Assembly (NCBI GenBank): GCA_020718185.1 | Contig: DYSP01000002.1 | Coordinates: 44,061-108,060, forward strand | Length of the DNA: 64,000 nt | Source: Candidatus Odyssella sp. | Lineage (GTDB): Bacteria; Pseudomonadota; Alphaproteobacteria; Paracaedibacterales; Paracaedibacteraceae | Direction of reading: 5' to 3' | In this document: positions 45,431-54,066 of the stretch, in pieces | How positions within the stretch are numbered: the first letter of the stretch is position 1 | Layout of the letters: each line of letters begins with the position of its first letter | The notes under the pieces: generated by a model | What the model was told of the DNA's origin: nothing | The model's input: only the letters and a program-made list of their open reading frames with translations | Database searches by the model: none | Translations under genes and position numbers: made by a program

Positions 45431-46444
45431 TCAAGCATCAACATCAATAAGAATATCAGTATAAAGTTCGGATAACTCTGGCTCTGGCGAAGTTTGTGCA
45501 AATTCAGCTGCTTCTTGAACTTTTGTTTTTACGCGCTTATCGATGGTTTTAAATCCTTCTTCATCAAGCATGGTATTGGCTTCCAAGAATTGACGCACTT
45601 TTTCAATCGGATCATGATGTTCGCGAATCTCTTCCACTTCTTCTTTTGATCGATATTTTGCTGGATCCGACATTGAATGCCCCCGATAGCGATAAGTTTT
45701 AATATGTAAAAGGACAGGCCCTTGCCCGCTTCGTGCATGATCTGTTGCCCATTCGCCAGCTGCTCGCACTGCAAATAAATCCATTCCATCCACAACTTTA
45801 CCGGGAATATCATAAGGCTCTCCGCGGCGATAAAAATCAACATTCGCTGATGCACGTTTTGTGGATGTCCCCATCCCGTATTGATTATCTTCTACAATAA
45901 AAATGACCGGTAATTTCCACAAAGAAGCCATGTTAAAAGCCTCATAAACCTGCCCCTGATTAACGGCGCCATCGCCCATATAAGCAAGACTCACGCCGCC
46001 ATCTTGTTTGTATTTATGGGCAAATGCCATCCCAGCGCCAATCGGAATTTGTGCCCCAACAATACCATGTCCCCCAAAAAAGTTTTTCTCGCGGCTGAAC
46101 ATATGCATCGAGCCACCCTTACCTTTTGAATAGCCACCCGCGCGCCCGGTTAACTCGGCCATCACCCCTTTGGGATCCATATCACATGCCAACATATGAC
46201 CATGATCACGATAACTGGTAACAACCGTATCAGTAGGTTTAAGTGATGTTTGCAAACCAACCACCACAGCTTCTTGCCCAATATACAAATGGCAGAATCC
46301 CCCAATCAGCCCCATTCCATAAAGCTGACCCGCTTTTTCTTCAAATCGTCGAATAAGGATCATTTGCTCATAGGCGTGAAGCAGTTGATCTTTAGAATAA
46401 TAGTTATGAACAGCCCCTTCGCTGCTTGCAAGTTTTTTAGTCAT
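45431..46444 (-). CDS. pdhA: Pyruvate dehydrogenase E1 alpha subunit
   Basis: This subunit carries the thiamine-diphosphate binding motif [20 protein letters not shown] with the downstream Asn in [10 protein letters not shown]. Its 337 residues are standard for the alpha2-beta2 type E1. [18 protein letters not shown] and the phosphorylation-loop-like [19 protein letters not shown] are conserved. It is the first gene of pdhABC and is preceded by about 290 bp that separate it from the tRNA-Glu gene on the other strand. Confidence 0.96.
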   Translation of the reverse strand: MTKKLASSEGAVHNYYSKDQLLHAYEQMILIRRFEEKAGQLYGMGLIGGFCHLYIGQEAVVVGLQTSLKPTDTVVTSYRDHGHMLACDMDPKGVMAELTGRAGGYSKGKGGSMHMFSREKNFFGGHGIVGAQIPIGAGMAFAHKYKQDGGVSLAYMGDGAVNQGQVYEAFNMASLWKLPVIFIVEDNQYGMGTSTKRASANVDFYRRGEPYDIPGKVVDGMDLFAVRAAGEWATDHARSGQGPVLLHIKTYRYRGHSMSDPAKYRSKEEVEEIREHHDPIEKVRQFLEANTMLDEEGFKTIDKRVKTKVQEAAEFAQTSPEPELSELYTDILIDVDA

Positions 46445-46691
46445 TATTAAGCATGCCTATCAATATTTCCATTCTTCTTTCCTACCCTGATTTTATGAAA
46501 TATGCAATTCCTGTCTTTAGTATTATTTTCAATAAGCGTACACAGAACAGTAAATTCATGTTAAATTTTTAAGATTGTTATCATTAATAATAATAGATTA
46601 GCGAATTATTTCACTATTGAATTATAATAAAAGAAAAGCAATTCTAGCCATTTATCAAAGTGCTGTTATTGCTAACAAAGGTAAATAACCC

Positions 46692-46720
46692 TTGCGGTGC
46701 CTTTATTTTACATTTATAAT
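46692..46720 (+). promoter_or_regulatory. Promoter of the tRNA-Glu gene
   Basis: TTGCGG is followed by exactly 17 bp and a perfect TATAAT, and the tRNA begins 12 bp later. Confidence 0.7.
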
Positions 46721-46732
46721 TAGGGTGTCTGT

Positions 46733-46808
46733 GTCCCCATCGTCTAGAGGCCTAGGACATCGCCCTCTCATGGCGAAAACACGGGTTCGAATCCCGTTGG
46801 GGATACCA
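46733..46808 (+). tRNA. tRNA-Glu (CTC)
   Basis: This is a 76-nt tRNA with encoded CCA. The acceptor arm is GTCCCCA/TGGGGAT, the D-arm is CGTCTAGAGGCCTAGGACA as in bacterial glutamate tRNAs, the anticodon stem TCGCC/GGCGA encloses the loop CTCTCAT with anticodon CTC, and the T-arm contains GGGTTCGAATCCC. A second glutamate tRNA with TTC is expected elsewhere in the genome. Confidence 0.95.
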
Positions 46809-47016
46809 CAAATTGTGGAAAGACATTGGATAGTTTAGTATTGAGCCTCGTTGTTGAAAGTCAGTTAGTTTGTTCGAGTATTTCTTATCATGCTTTAACC
46901 GAATTTTGACAACCTGTCGCCCTATAATCAAAAGGAGTGATACGGTTGCGTAACGGTTGATGCGTTGAAAAACGTCATTAAGTCCACACGCGGCGTAGCA
47001 TGTTTAGGAGGAAATT

Positions 47017-47310
47017 GTGAGCAATAAACTTTATGTAAGTAACCTACCATTCGGCATGACAAGTGAAAGCCTTAATGAGATTTTTGAAAGCCATGGCGCT
47101 GTATTATCCGCCAAAGTGATCACCGATCGCGATACAGGCCGCAGCAAGGGATTTGGTTTCGTAGAAATGGAAACAGAAGATCAAGCGCATGAAGCAATCA
47201 ACAAATTAAATGGCCAAGAAATTCAAGGCCGGACAATTACTGTTGCCGTTGCTAAGCCGCAAACAGAACAACGCCCAACAGCGCGCCCAGCACGTCGTTT
47301 TGATCGTTAG
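47017..47310 (+). CDS. RNA-binding protein with a single RRM domain
   Basis: This is a 97-residue protein made of one RNA recognition motif. RNP2 is KLYVSNLPF and RNP1 is SKGFGFVEM, with a short Arg/Pro basic tail. It resembles the cold-inducible Rbp proteins of cyanobacteria and many proteobacteria, which are thought to act as RNA chaperones. A GTG start follows an excellent AGGAGG five to six bases upstream. The 200-bp leader after the tRNA has TATAAT at 46923-46928 but a TTGACA only 11 bp before it, so the promoter is unclear. A long structured 5' leader typical of cold-shock genes is possible. Confidence 0.9.
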   Translation: MSNKLYVSNLPFGMTSESLNEIFESHGAVLSAKVITDRDTGRSKGFGFVEMETEDQAHEAINKLNGQEIQGRTITVAVAKPQTEQRPTARPARRFDR

Positions 47311-47321
47311 TTTTTAGTAAT

Positions 47322-47385
47322 CTTGACTATATGTCTATTGTGATTTAAAAATAGATATTTTTAGATTACAAAGGGTATAGTCAAG
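47322..47385. repeat. 10-bp perfect inverted repeat around an AT-rich core
   Basis: CTTGACTATA and TATAGTCAAG are perfect inverses separated by 44 bp, just after the RRM gene. The core also contains TCTATT/AATAGA. It could be an mRNA 3' structure or the ends of a tiny mobile element. No flanking duplication was seen. Confidence 0.5.
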
Positions 47386-47441
47386 TGTCTCCAATATATG
47401 CAATTATAAACAAAACATTCATTGTTAAAAGAGTCTTCACC

Positions 47442-47744
47442 ATGAAAACTAAATTTTTGACATTATTCACTTTAATACTAACAACAACTTCGGCTATTTG
47501 CTCTGACGAGCGTAGAGACACATTAGATTTGCCAAACAAACCCACTACAACACACACTTCAAATCGCATGGACGACACAAAAGAAGACCTAAAACCTTTG
47601 TTTTCCAGTGAGTTTTTAAACCTAAGCGGATCCGACAAAGTGTTGATGAATTATAGACGCCTTAGCAAGACAACCGACATACCGACCGACAAAGACATAA
47701 AGACACCTCTATCAAAAGAAGCAACTCACCTATCAGATGATTAA
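47442..47744 (+). CDS. Small exported hypothetical protein
   Basis: This is an unrecognised protein of 100 residues. The ATG at 47442 is preferred because it opens a clear signal peptide (MKTKFLTLFTLILTTTSAIC). The mature part of about 80 residues is charged and rich in Asp, Lys, Thr and Ser (MDDTKEDLKPLF, TDIPTDKDIKTPL), with no visible domain. It lies between the RRM gene and the convergent hldE gene. Function unknown; the composition resembles the exported protein at 2548-2946. Confidence 0.55.
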   Translation: MKTKFLTLFTLILTTTSAICSDERRDTLDLPNKPTTTHTSNRMDDTKEDLKPLFSSEFLNLSGSDKVLMNYRRLSKTTDIPTDKDIKTPLSKEATHLSDD

Positions 47745-47809
47745 GTTCTTTACTCATTAACATTCAATATAGCTAAAAACCGTAGCAGCAACTTCTATCT
47801 CCTCTATGC

Positions 47810-49267
47810 CTACACACTCGGTAATGATTGCATTTTGTGCACAAGGTTTGTTGTACTCTGACCTTGCGCTAGCTCTACTAAATGCACACGACCACCATGA
47901 CGCATCACAATATCTGCACCAATCACTTGATCAACCGTATAATCTGCCCCTTTCACTAAAACATCGGGGATAATCGCCTCAATCAAATGTACAGGTGTAT
48001 CTTGATCAAATAAAATCACCGCATCAACCATCTCTAACGCTGCAAGAACAAGACATCTCACCTCTTCCTTTTGGATAGGGCGATCAGAACCTTTAAGACG
48101 TTTAATGGAATCATCTGTATTCACAGCAACAATTAGTCGATCACACTGACGTTTTGCTTCGCGCAAAGAATGTAGATGGCCTGCATGTAACAAGTCATAA
48201 CAGCCATTAGTAAAACCAACTTTCAAATTTTGATGGCGCCAACACTGAACCATAACTTCCAACCGCGACAATGGCACGATTCGTTCTTCAAAGGCATTAA
48301 TCGATGCAATTGATAACACATTTTGTAGCTCTTGAAGAGTTGCTGTGGCCGTACCAGCCTTCCCCACTACTAATCCAGCAGCCGCATTAGCCAACACACA
48401 AGCCGTTTGCGGATCAATTCCTTTGCTGATAGCAATAGCAAGCGTTGCAATGACTGTATCACCCGCACCAGATACATCAAACACTTCACGTGCTGTTGCC
48501 ATTACGTGGAACTGATCTTCCGGCGCCACAAATGTCATCCCACCTGCACCTTGGGTTACAAACAAGCCTTGCAATTGATAATTGCTGATGAGGCCTTGCG
48601 CAGCAGCAACTAATGTAGCAGGTGAATCAATTTTTTGCCCACAAACTTCCGTAAACTCTTTTAAATTAGGCGTTATAAACGTCGCACCCCTGTATTTTTC
48701 ATAGTTAGATCCTTTTGGATCCACAATCACAACGACACCATGTTGGTGCGCTATTTTAATAACCGACTGGCAAAGCTCTGGTGTTAAAACACCTTTTCCA
48801 TAATCAGAAAGAATAATGGCTTGTATCGATGCAATTTCGCGGCAAACATATTCATTAATTTCAAAAACTTGATCTGGTGTGATTGTGCAAATCATTTCAT
48901 CATCAACACGAAGGAGCTGTTGGCCATTTGTCACATACCTTGTCTTTAAAGATGTTTTTGGGGAAGTAACAAAAAAAGATTCACGATCGGAGCCAACAAT
49001 TTCTTTGATCTGCTGACCGCTTTGATCATTACCAATGGCACTGACAATCACCGGCTCCACTAAAAAACTGCTGAGATTATTCACAACGTTACCAACACCA
49101 CCCAACATTTCAAATTCTGACTGCAAATGAAGTACAGCAACAGGCGCCTCGGGTGAAATGCGATTAACATTTCCATAAACATACTTATCTAGTATAATGT
49201 CACCGATACAAAGAATACGACAATCGGATTTTTCAAAAAAATAAGCAGCTTTTTGGAGCGTTGACAT
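47810..49267 (-). CDS. hldE: Bifunctional heptose kinase / ADP-heptose synthase
   Basis: HldE makes the activated heptose for lipopolysaccharide core. The N-terminal ribokinase-like domain phosphorylates heptose-7-phosphate (ILCIGDIILDKYVYGNVNRISPEAPVAVL, and VFDVSGAGDTVIATLA with the catalytic Asp). The C-terminal nucleotidyltransferase domain adds AMP (FTNGCYDLLHAGHLHSL, VAVNTDDSIKRLKG). The start MSTLQKAAYFF at 49267 gives 485 residues, the normal length; the track start adds 55 non-homologous residues. Its presence shows a heptose-containing core. It is a single gene, divergent from infC. Confidence 0.95.
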   Translation of the reverse strand: MSTLQKAAYFFEKSDCRILCIGDIILDKYVYGNVNRISPEAPVAVLHLQSEFEMLGGVGNVVNNLSSFLVEPVIVSAIGNDQSGQQIKEIVGSDRESFFVTSPKTSLKTRYVTNGQQLLRVDDEMICTITPDQVFEINEYVCREIASIQAIILSDYGKGVLTPELCQSVIKIAHQHGVVVIVDPKGSNYEKYRGATFITPNLKEFTEVCGQKIDSPATLVAAAQGLISNYQLQGLFVTQGAGGMTFVAPEDQFHVMATAREVFDVSGAGDTVIATLAIAISKGIDPQTACVLANAAAGLVVGKAGTATATLQELQNVLSIASINAFEERIVPLSRLEVMVQCWRHQNLKVGFTNGCYDLLHAGHLHSLREAKRQCDRLIVAVNTDDSIKRLKGSDRPIQKEEVRCLVLAALEMVDAVILFDQDTPVHLIEAIIPDVLVKGADYTVDQVIGADIVMRHGGRVHLVELAQGQSTTNLVHKMQSLPSV

Positions 49268-49493
49268 TTCAGTATACTCTTGAGTGATAAATATGAATAA
49301 CAAAATAGCCATACCAAAATTTTTGCAATATGTCAGTACTTTAATTGCATATTCTGTCATTCTTCTGGCTACTTTAAACATTTTTTGTATCTTTGTTACT
49401 ACGCTCAACAACTTTTTATTTCCTGATTGCAAAAAAACTGGTTTGACGAATCAAAAACTTATAGTATAACGATGTTGGCTTCTTGTAGAAAAT

Positions 49494-49497
49494 GGAG
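49494..49497 (+). promoter_or_regulatory. Ribosome binding site that fixes the infC start at AUA
   Basis: GGAG lies 8 nt before an ATA codon at 49506. The in-frame TAA at 49500 excludes any start further upstream, and the first ATG, at 49608, would remove conserved IF3 sequence. Confidence 0.75.
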
Positions 49498-49505
49498 ATT
49501 AATCT

Positions 49506-50048
49506 ATAGTCCGTCCTCATAATAATGCCCCAATCAATAAAGATGGGCCTCGCGTTAATAGTGAAATTACCGCAGCTAAAATTCGTTTAATTAATGAAGC
49601 TGGAGATATGATTGGTGTTGTCACCCGCTCAGAAGGCCTTAAAATGGCTCAAGAAGCAGGTCTTGACCTTGTAGAAGTATCCCCCAACGCAGAACCACCT
49701 GTGTGCAAAATTCTTGACAACGGCAAATACAAATATGAACAACAAAAGAAAAAAGCTGAAGCCAAGAAAAAGCAAAAAGTAATTGAAATTAAAGAAGTTC
49801 AATTACGTCCAGGCATTGATGAAAATGATTTCCAAGTGAAACTTCGCGCTATTCATCGTTTCATAGATGAAGGCAATAAAGTCAAGGTTACTATGCGTTT
49901 CCGTGGCCGTGAAGTTGCTCACCATGAGCTGGGAATGGAAGTATTAATACGTATTCGCGAATCAATAAATGATATGGCGAAAGTTGAAAATAATCCAAAG
50001 CTTGAAGGCAAGCAAATGATTATGGTTATTGCTCCTGCCATGAAATAA
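49506..50048 (+). CDS. infC: Translation initiation factor IF-3 with AUA start codon
   Basis: IF-3 checks start-codon and initiator tRNA pairing on the 30S subunit. The ORF track begins at ATG 49608, but the conserved N-terminal domain continues upstream as VRPHNNAPINKDGPRVNSEI and IRLINEAGDMIGVVTR. An in-frame TAA at 49500 leaves ATA at 49506 as the only sensible start, with GGAG at ideal spacing. This gives 180 residues, the usual IF-3 length. The two domains and the Lys-rich linker (EQQKKKAEAKKKQK) are intact. E. coli infC uses AUU for autoregulation by IF-3; AUA is expected to work the same way. The ribosomal genes rpmI and rplT do not follow. Confidence 0.9.
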   Translation: MVRPHNNAPINKDGPRVNSEITAAKIRLINEAGDMIGVVTRSEGLKMAQEAGLDLVEVSPNAEPPVCKILDNGKYKYEQQKKKAEAKKKQKVIEIKEVQLRPGIDENDFQVKLRAIHRFIDEGNKVKVTMRFRGREVAHHELGMEVLIRIRESINDMAKVENNPKLEGKQMIMVIAPAMK

Positions 50049-50495
50049 TGCCCTACCTCCCCCCCTCAGCACTGCATAAGAGCACTTTGAAATAGAGTGA
50101 CGTGTAGATCATGAGAGCACTCAATTACTCTTAAAAATGAATAATGAATGTTTGAAGAGCCTCCTGTAAAACAAGGGGCTCTATGCTTTATGCCATTCGA
50201 CTCTCTATAAAAATGTTCATTACTTCTCTACGTTATCCAGAAAAATGAGCGCAATCCCCCTTTTAAAAGATCAATTATCTTACTAAAAGCAATGTAAGGA
50301 GCAGCAAAAATTTATTATTTCACAAAAAGGTACCATAAATGTAATTTAACGCTTTATTAACCGATACACCTTAACATAATACAAACATATAGAAAATTAT
50401 TGTCATTTATCATGAGAAAGTGAGTCATGACAAAAAAGACGTAGACGTTGACCTTATTCCACTCACTCTAAAAACAAGATTGTAGTCTAAAATCT
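50049..50495. other. Intergenic region after infC
   Basis: These 447 bp have no accepted gene. A hairpin, AGAGCCTC with GGGGCTCT around an 11-nt loop (50156-50182), may end or stabilise the infC transcript, though no T-run follows. The rest is AT-rich and should hold the promoter of the broken exported-protein gene. The usual rpmI-rplT genes are absent. Confidence 0.5.
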
Positions 50496-51401
50496 ATGAT
50501 ACTATCAGGATTTACCTTTCTTTTTATTTTATGCGTTATTTTTCAAAACGCCTTGACCATGGATGCAGATGAAGATTTTAAAACTCAAAACGCTCTCAAT
50601 CTATACCACATAGCTTTATCCATAGATCCCGTTGAATCTTTTTTATCTAGTTATTATGAGAATAGTAAGATGGAAGTGGATAAGGTTTTTTGCAATCAAT
50701 TAAAAGAATATTGCCATAAACAAACTCTATTTTACGATACTATTTTAAGAGGTGACCATACACAAATCTCTCTCCAAGCATTTTGCGCCATCCTTAGCAA
50801 AATGATTGGAGATCAAGTTTTATGTCGCATAAATCAAGAAAGTGCAGAAAAGATTATCGGCCAACTTTTATGAGATCATCAATCGATACGCGATACATGG
50901 AGTGGACGACATATATTTTTCAGCACCTTAAATAATAGTTTCTCAGAACATTCAGAAAAATCTCTCTCTTCCAAGAGTCTTATGGAATCTACCACTTCTT
51001 TAATAAGTCGCATAAATGTTTGGGTAACCATTTTGCACGATATTCCTGCTTTTTTTGAAAGATACCAAGATAAATACACGCAAGAACTGCCCAAACCACT
51101 TGTCATTAAACAATGAAAACAAAGCAATGTGACAAATGATCCTACCATCAGAGCCAGCGCTTTCACAGCAGCAACAAAAACCATTGATAATTTTATAAAA
51201 AATATTACAACTATCCAACCGCTTCTTTTTTTATTGTGTAAAAATGACGAACAACTATTGCAAAATAATATGCATAACTTAGGCTATTTTGGGGTAATGG
51301 GCAACAAAGCAATGCACCAAAGTATGCTCAATCACGATCCAACGCTCCTAAAACTTACACAATTGAGAGCATTACTTAAAACAGCAATACTTCATCTGTA
51401 A
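50496..51401 (+). pseudogene. Exported-protein ORF interrupted by two in-frame TGA codons
   Basis: Three open stretches lie in the same reading frame with no frameshift: 50496-50870, then 50874-51113, then 51117-51401, separated only by TGA at 50871 and TGA at 51114. Read through, they give about 301 residues starting with a signal peptide (SGFTFLFILCVIFQNALTMDA). The body is helical and polar, with ESTTSLISRINVWVTILHDI and KTIDNFIKNITTIQPLLFLL, ending in KTAILHL. No family is recognised. Both TGA could come from CGA by a C-to-T change. The track ORFs 50496-50873 and 51129-51401 are its two ends, and 50879-51184 on the other strand is a shadow. Confidence 0.7.
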
Positions 51402-51466
51402 ATAATTATTCTCTTTTATATAAAGAGTTCTTGCCTCTTCACAAAAATATCTGTCATATTTTTAGT

Positions 51467-52024
51467 ATGATGCAGTGGATTAAAAAAAAGATTGATGCTT
51501 ATTCTTCTAAAAACCTAGGGGGTAAACTTCCTTTTTTCCGCTCTGACTCTATCCCAACTCATCTATTTCATTTTAATCGAAAATCAATGGCAAAAGGTGT
51601 AGCTATTGGCCTGTTTATTAATTTTTTACCCATTCCTTTACAACCTGTATGGGCATTAGCATTCGCTATTTTTTGCCGTGCCAATATTCCTATCGCTGTT
51701 TCCCTTACCTGGATAAACAATCCATTCACCTTTATACCCATCACTCTTTTTATTTATAAAATTGGTAGTTATTTTACAGATGAGGAATTACCTTCACTTG
51801 CCCTTCCAACTTGGGAATGGCATTTCGATGGCTTTAAAGCGTTTTGGAATGAGATTTCTACGTGGTTTATAGCTCTTGGAAAATCGTATCTCATTGGCTT
51901 GCCTATTGTATCAATAAGTGCAGCTGTTTTAGGGTATTTGATTGTTCAAGGAATCTGGCGAGTTACTCTTATTTTAAAAATTCACCGTAAAAAAAGATCT
52001 AAGCTCCCTCCTAATCATTTATAA
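51467..52024 (+). CDS. DUF2062 membrane protein
   Basis: This is a 185-residue membrane protein of the DUF2062 family. Typical features are KSMAKGVAIGLFINFLPIPLQ, the central NNPFTFIPITLFIYKIGSYF and a last membrane helix (GLPIVSISAAVLGYLIVQGIW). Two adjacent ATG codons at 51467 and 51470 are the likely starts; the longer track frame is not needed. The function of the family is unknown, although it often accompanies envelope or glycosyltransferase genes. It is a single gene, convergent with the histidine kinase gene. Confidence 0.85.
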   Translation: MMQWIKKKIDAYSSKNLGGKLPFFRSDSIPTHLFHFNRKSMAKGVAIGLFINFLPIPLQPVWALAFAIFCRANIPIAVSLTWINNPFTFIPITLFIYKIGSYFTDEELPSLALPTWEWHFDGFKAFWNEISTWFIALGKSYLIGLPIVSISAAVLGYLIVQGIWRVTLILKIHRKKRSKLPPNHL

Positions 52025-52044
52025 AAAATATCTTATAATCTACT

Positions 52045-54066
52045 TTATAGATTAAGTTTTGCAATTAAATCACCCAACTTGCGAGCCGTAATCGGGGCAA
52101 CCAAAACATGATCATAAACCTCGCGCGCAATAGAAAAATTATCTTCAGCATGAATCATCGCAATGATTGGCACTTGAGCTTTGAAAAAAGTAAGACGAAG
52201 CTTTTCAGTGATAGGAAGTGAATAGTCATCTTTTTTTTCTGAACTTAAATCAATAAAAATGGCAGAAAATGATTCATCTTTAAACTTTTCAATAATTTCA
52301 TCGATAGAAGATGCAATACGCGCCTCATGACGTAAAGATTCTAGTAAAATAGGTAAAGTATTTGTTTCTGCTCCTCCTATTTCGTCAATAACTAAAAACT
52401 TCAACTTTTCTTTCTTTGCTTGAGAATGTGATCCACCACTATCATAACGCTCGACAACATCGGCTGGAAATTGCACCCAAAAAGTACTTCCTTGACCAAG
52501 CTTACTAGCAACACCGGCTGTGCCCTGTAATAAATTCGTCAAACTGCGCACAATGGCAAGACCTAAGCCAATTCCTTCCACAGATTGCTGTTTACCATTG
52601 TCTGTCTTAAAAAATTCTTCAAATAAAGATTGTCGCAACCCTTCAGCAATGCCAACACCGGTATCAATCACTTGAATTGATATATCTGTTTTCATATCTG
52701 ACAAAGGGATCGCACTTACATTAATTTTAATAGAACCGACTTTTGTAAATTTCAGTGCATTTGTCACTAAATGCAAAATTATTTGCCGCAAGCGAATGGC
52801 GTCTGATCGAATAATCAGCGGCACATCTTGGCTAAAAAACACTTCAAATTTTAATTTGCGCTGCAGAGCCACTGGCAATAATAACCCATGCACTTCATCG
52901 ATCAATTGACGAATATTCATATTTGCAAAACTAAGACTTACTTCTTCTGACTCAAGGCGACTAAATTCAAGAATTGAATCAACGAGACGCAATAGCGAAT
53001 CTGCCGAAAATTCCATTGTATTTACATATTTTATTTGTGCATCCGTGAGCTCTGTTTCCTTTAACAAACTAATCATCCCAACTACCCCCGTCATAGGCGT
53101 GCGAATTTGATGACTCATCATTGCTAAAAAGTGGTTCTTAGCTTCTAAACTATGACTTGTTTCAGTTTTTTCTTTTTCCAGATTAGTAGCAAGTTCAGAC
53201 AAATCCCCAACCATCTGTTCATAGTTATATGATACGCGTGCCAATTTTCGGGCAATTAATAACCCGACCAATGACATTAAGAAAATCACTATAAAACCAG
53301 TCGGCACAATCGTCATTAACAACCCTTTTGTTCGATCGCGCGGCAACCAGGTAATATACCCTAAGTCTTGGTTGTTTTTATTTAAAATATAAGAAGGCTG
53401 GTTACCAATAAGTTCCATTTGATCCAACGGATAGAATTGTAAATTAGTTAAATTGTAGGTTTGGGCTATTTTTTGAAGAAATGTTTCATTAAGCGCACTG
53501 CCGATCAACATCCTAAGTTTTGTGGGTTTTACCGAACTTTGATGATCCGCATAATTGACTTCACTAATAGCTGCAGTTGAAAGAAGATATATAGCAGAAT
53601 AGATCTTGATGATTTCACTTCTAGCTGTTTCTTGGCCTTCATCTTTATTATGAGCATTTAAGAAGTTTTTAATATTATCAGGAATAATCTTCCCTTTTTC
53701 CAAAAGTTTGGAGTCGGTTGAATAAAGAACTTCATTAGTTTCAGCATTAATAATAGAAAAAAAAGAGATGTCATGGCTTTTCTCTAAATCATAGACAATA
53801 TTTTCTTCAATCCATTTTGGATTATAATTCAGGTAAATATTCTGATAACTTTGATTCCAAACAGCTAAAGAATAAACAATATTTGCATATTTATTTTCTT
53901 CTGCCTTGACGGAGCCTGAAATGGTAATTGATGTTTCTTCTATCGATTGCTGATATAATTTTTTAAAACTAACAAACGAAATAATAAATACAGATAGAAA
54001 ACAAATAAAAAATGCCAATAAAAAATAAATGATGATATCTTTAAACATCAATGCCTTGGGTTTCAT
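52045..54066 (-). CDS. CHASE4-like hybrid histidine kinase with degenerate receiver
   Basis: This is a membrane sensor kinase of 673 residues. Two membrane helices (about 12-34 and 252-273) flank an extracytoplasmic CHASE4-like sensor (ANIVYSLAVWNQSYQNIYLN). The HisKA box MMSHQIRTPMTGVVGM has the phospho-His, and the ATPase domain shows N (LVTNALKFTK), G1 (VIDTGVGIAEG) and G2 (IGLGLAIVRSL) motifs. The C-terminal receiver-like domain keeps an Asp (FIDLSS), but the conserved Lys is Ala (APITARKL) and the Thr region is altered, so it probably cannot signal normally. It overlaps the PP2C-regulator gene by 4 bp and is the last gene of the operon. Confidence 0.88.
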   Translation of the reverse strand: MKPKALMFKDIIIYFLLAFFICFLSVFIISFVSFKKLYQQSIEETSITISGSVKAEENKYANIVYSLAVWNQSYQNIYLNYNPKWIEENIVYDLEKSHDISFFSIINAETNEVLYSTDSKLLEKGKIIPDNIKNFLNAHNKDEGQETARSEIIKIYSAIYLLSTAAISEVNYADHQSSVKPTKLRMLIGSALNETFLQKIAQTYNLTNLQFYPLDQMELIGNQPSYILNKNNQDLGYITWLPRDRTKGLLMTIVPTGFIVIFLMSLVGLLIARKLARVSYNYEQMVGDLSELATNLEKEKTETSHSLEAKNHFLAMMSHQIRTPMTGVVGMISLLKETELTDAQIKYVNTMEFSADSLLRLVDSILEFSRLESEEVSLSFANMNIRQLIDEVHGLLLPVALQRKLKFEVFFSQDVPLIIRSDAIRLRQIILHLVTNALKFTKVGSIKINVSAIPLSDMKTDISIQVIDTGVGIAEGLRQSLFEEFFKTDNGKQQSVEGIGLGLAIVRSLTNLLQGTAGVASKLGQGSTFWVQFPADVVERYDSGGSHSQAKKEKLKFLVIDEIGGAETNTLPILLESLRHEARIASSIDEIIEKFKDESFSAIFIDLSSEKKDDYSLPITEKLRLTFFKAQVPIIAMIHAEDNFSIAREVYDHVLVAPITARKLGDLIAKLNL

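Noticed and set aside
46906-46928. TTGACA followed by TATAAT as a promoter for the RRM gene
   Set aside because: The boxes are only 11 bp apart, which is too short for sigma-70 recognition. One of them may still be used with another partner.
49284-49469. Plus-strand 61-aa hydrophobic ORF between hldE and infC
   Set aside because: It overlaps only the non-homologous extension of the hldE track ORF, has a poor ribosome binding site, and shows no recognisable feature beyond one hydrophobic stretch. A small membrane protein cannot be fully excluded.
50879-51184. Minus-strand ORF of 101 residues
   Set aside because: It is antisense to the middle segment of the double-TGA frame, which has the better coding look and continuity with both flanks.
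50496-51401. Reassignment of UGA to tryptophan as the reason for in-frame TGA codons here and in flgE
   Set aside because: TGA acts as a normal stop in tightly overlapping gene pairs in this window (18039-18041 and 31458-31460), intact genes use TGG for Trp, and flgE also has frameshifts. No selenocysteine insertion structure was recognised either.
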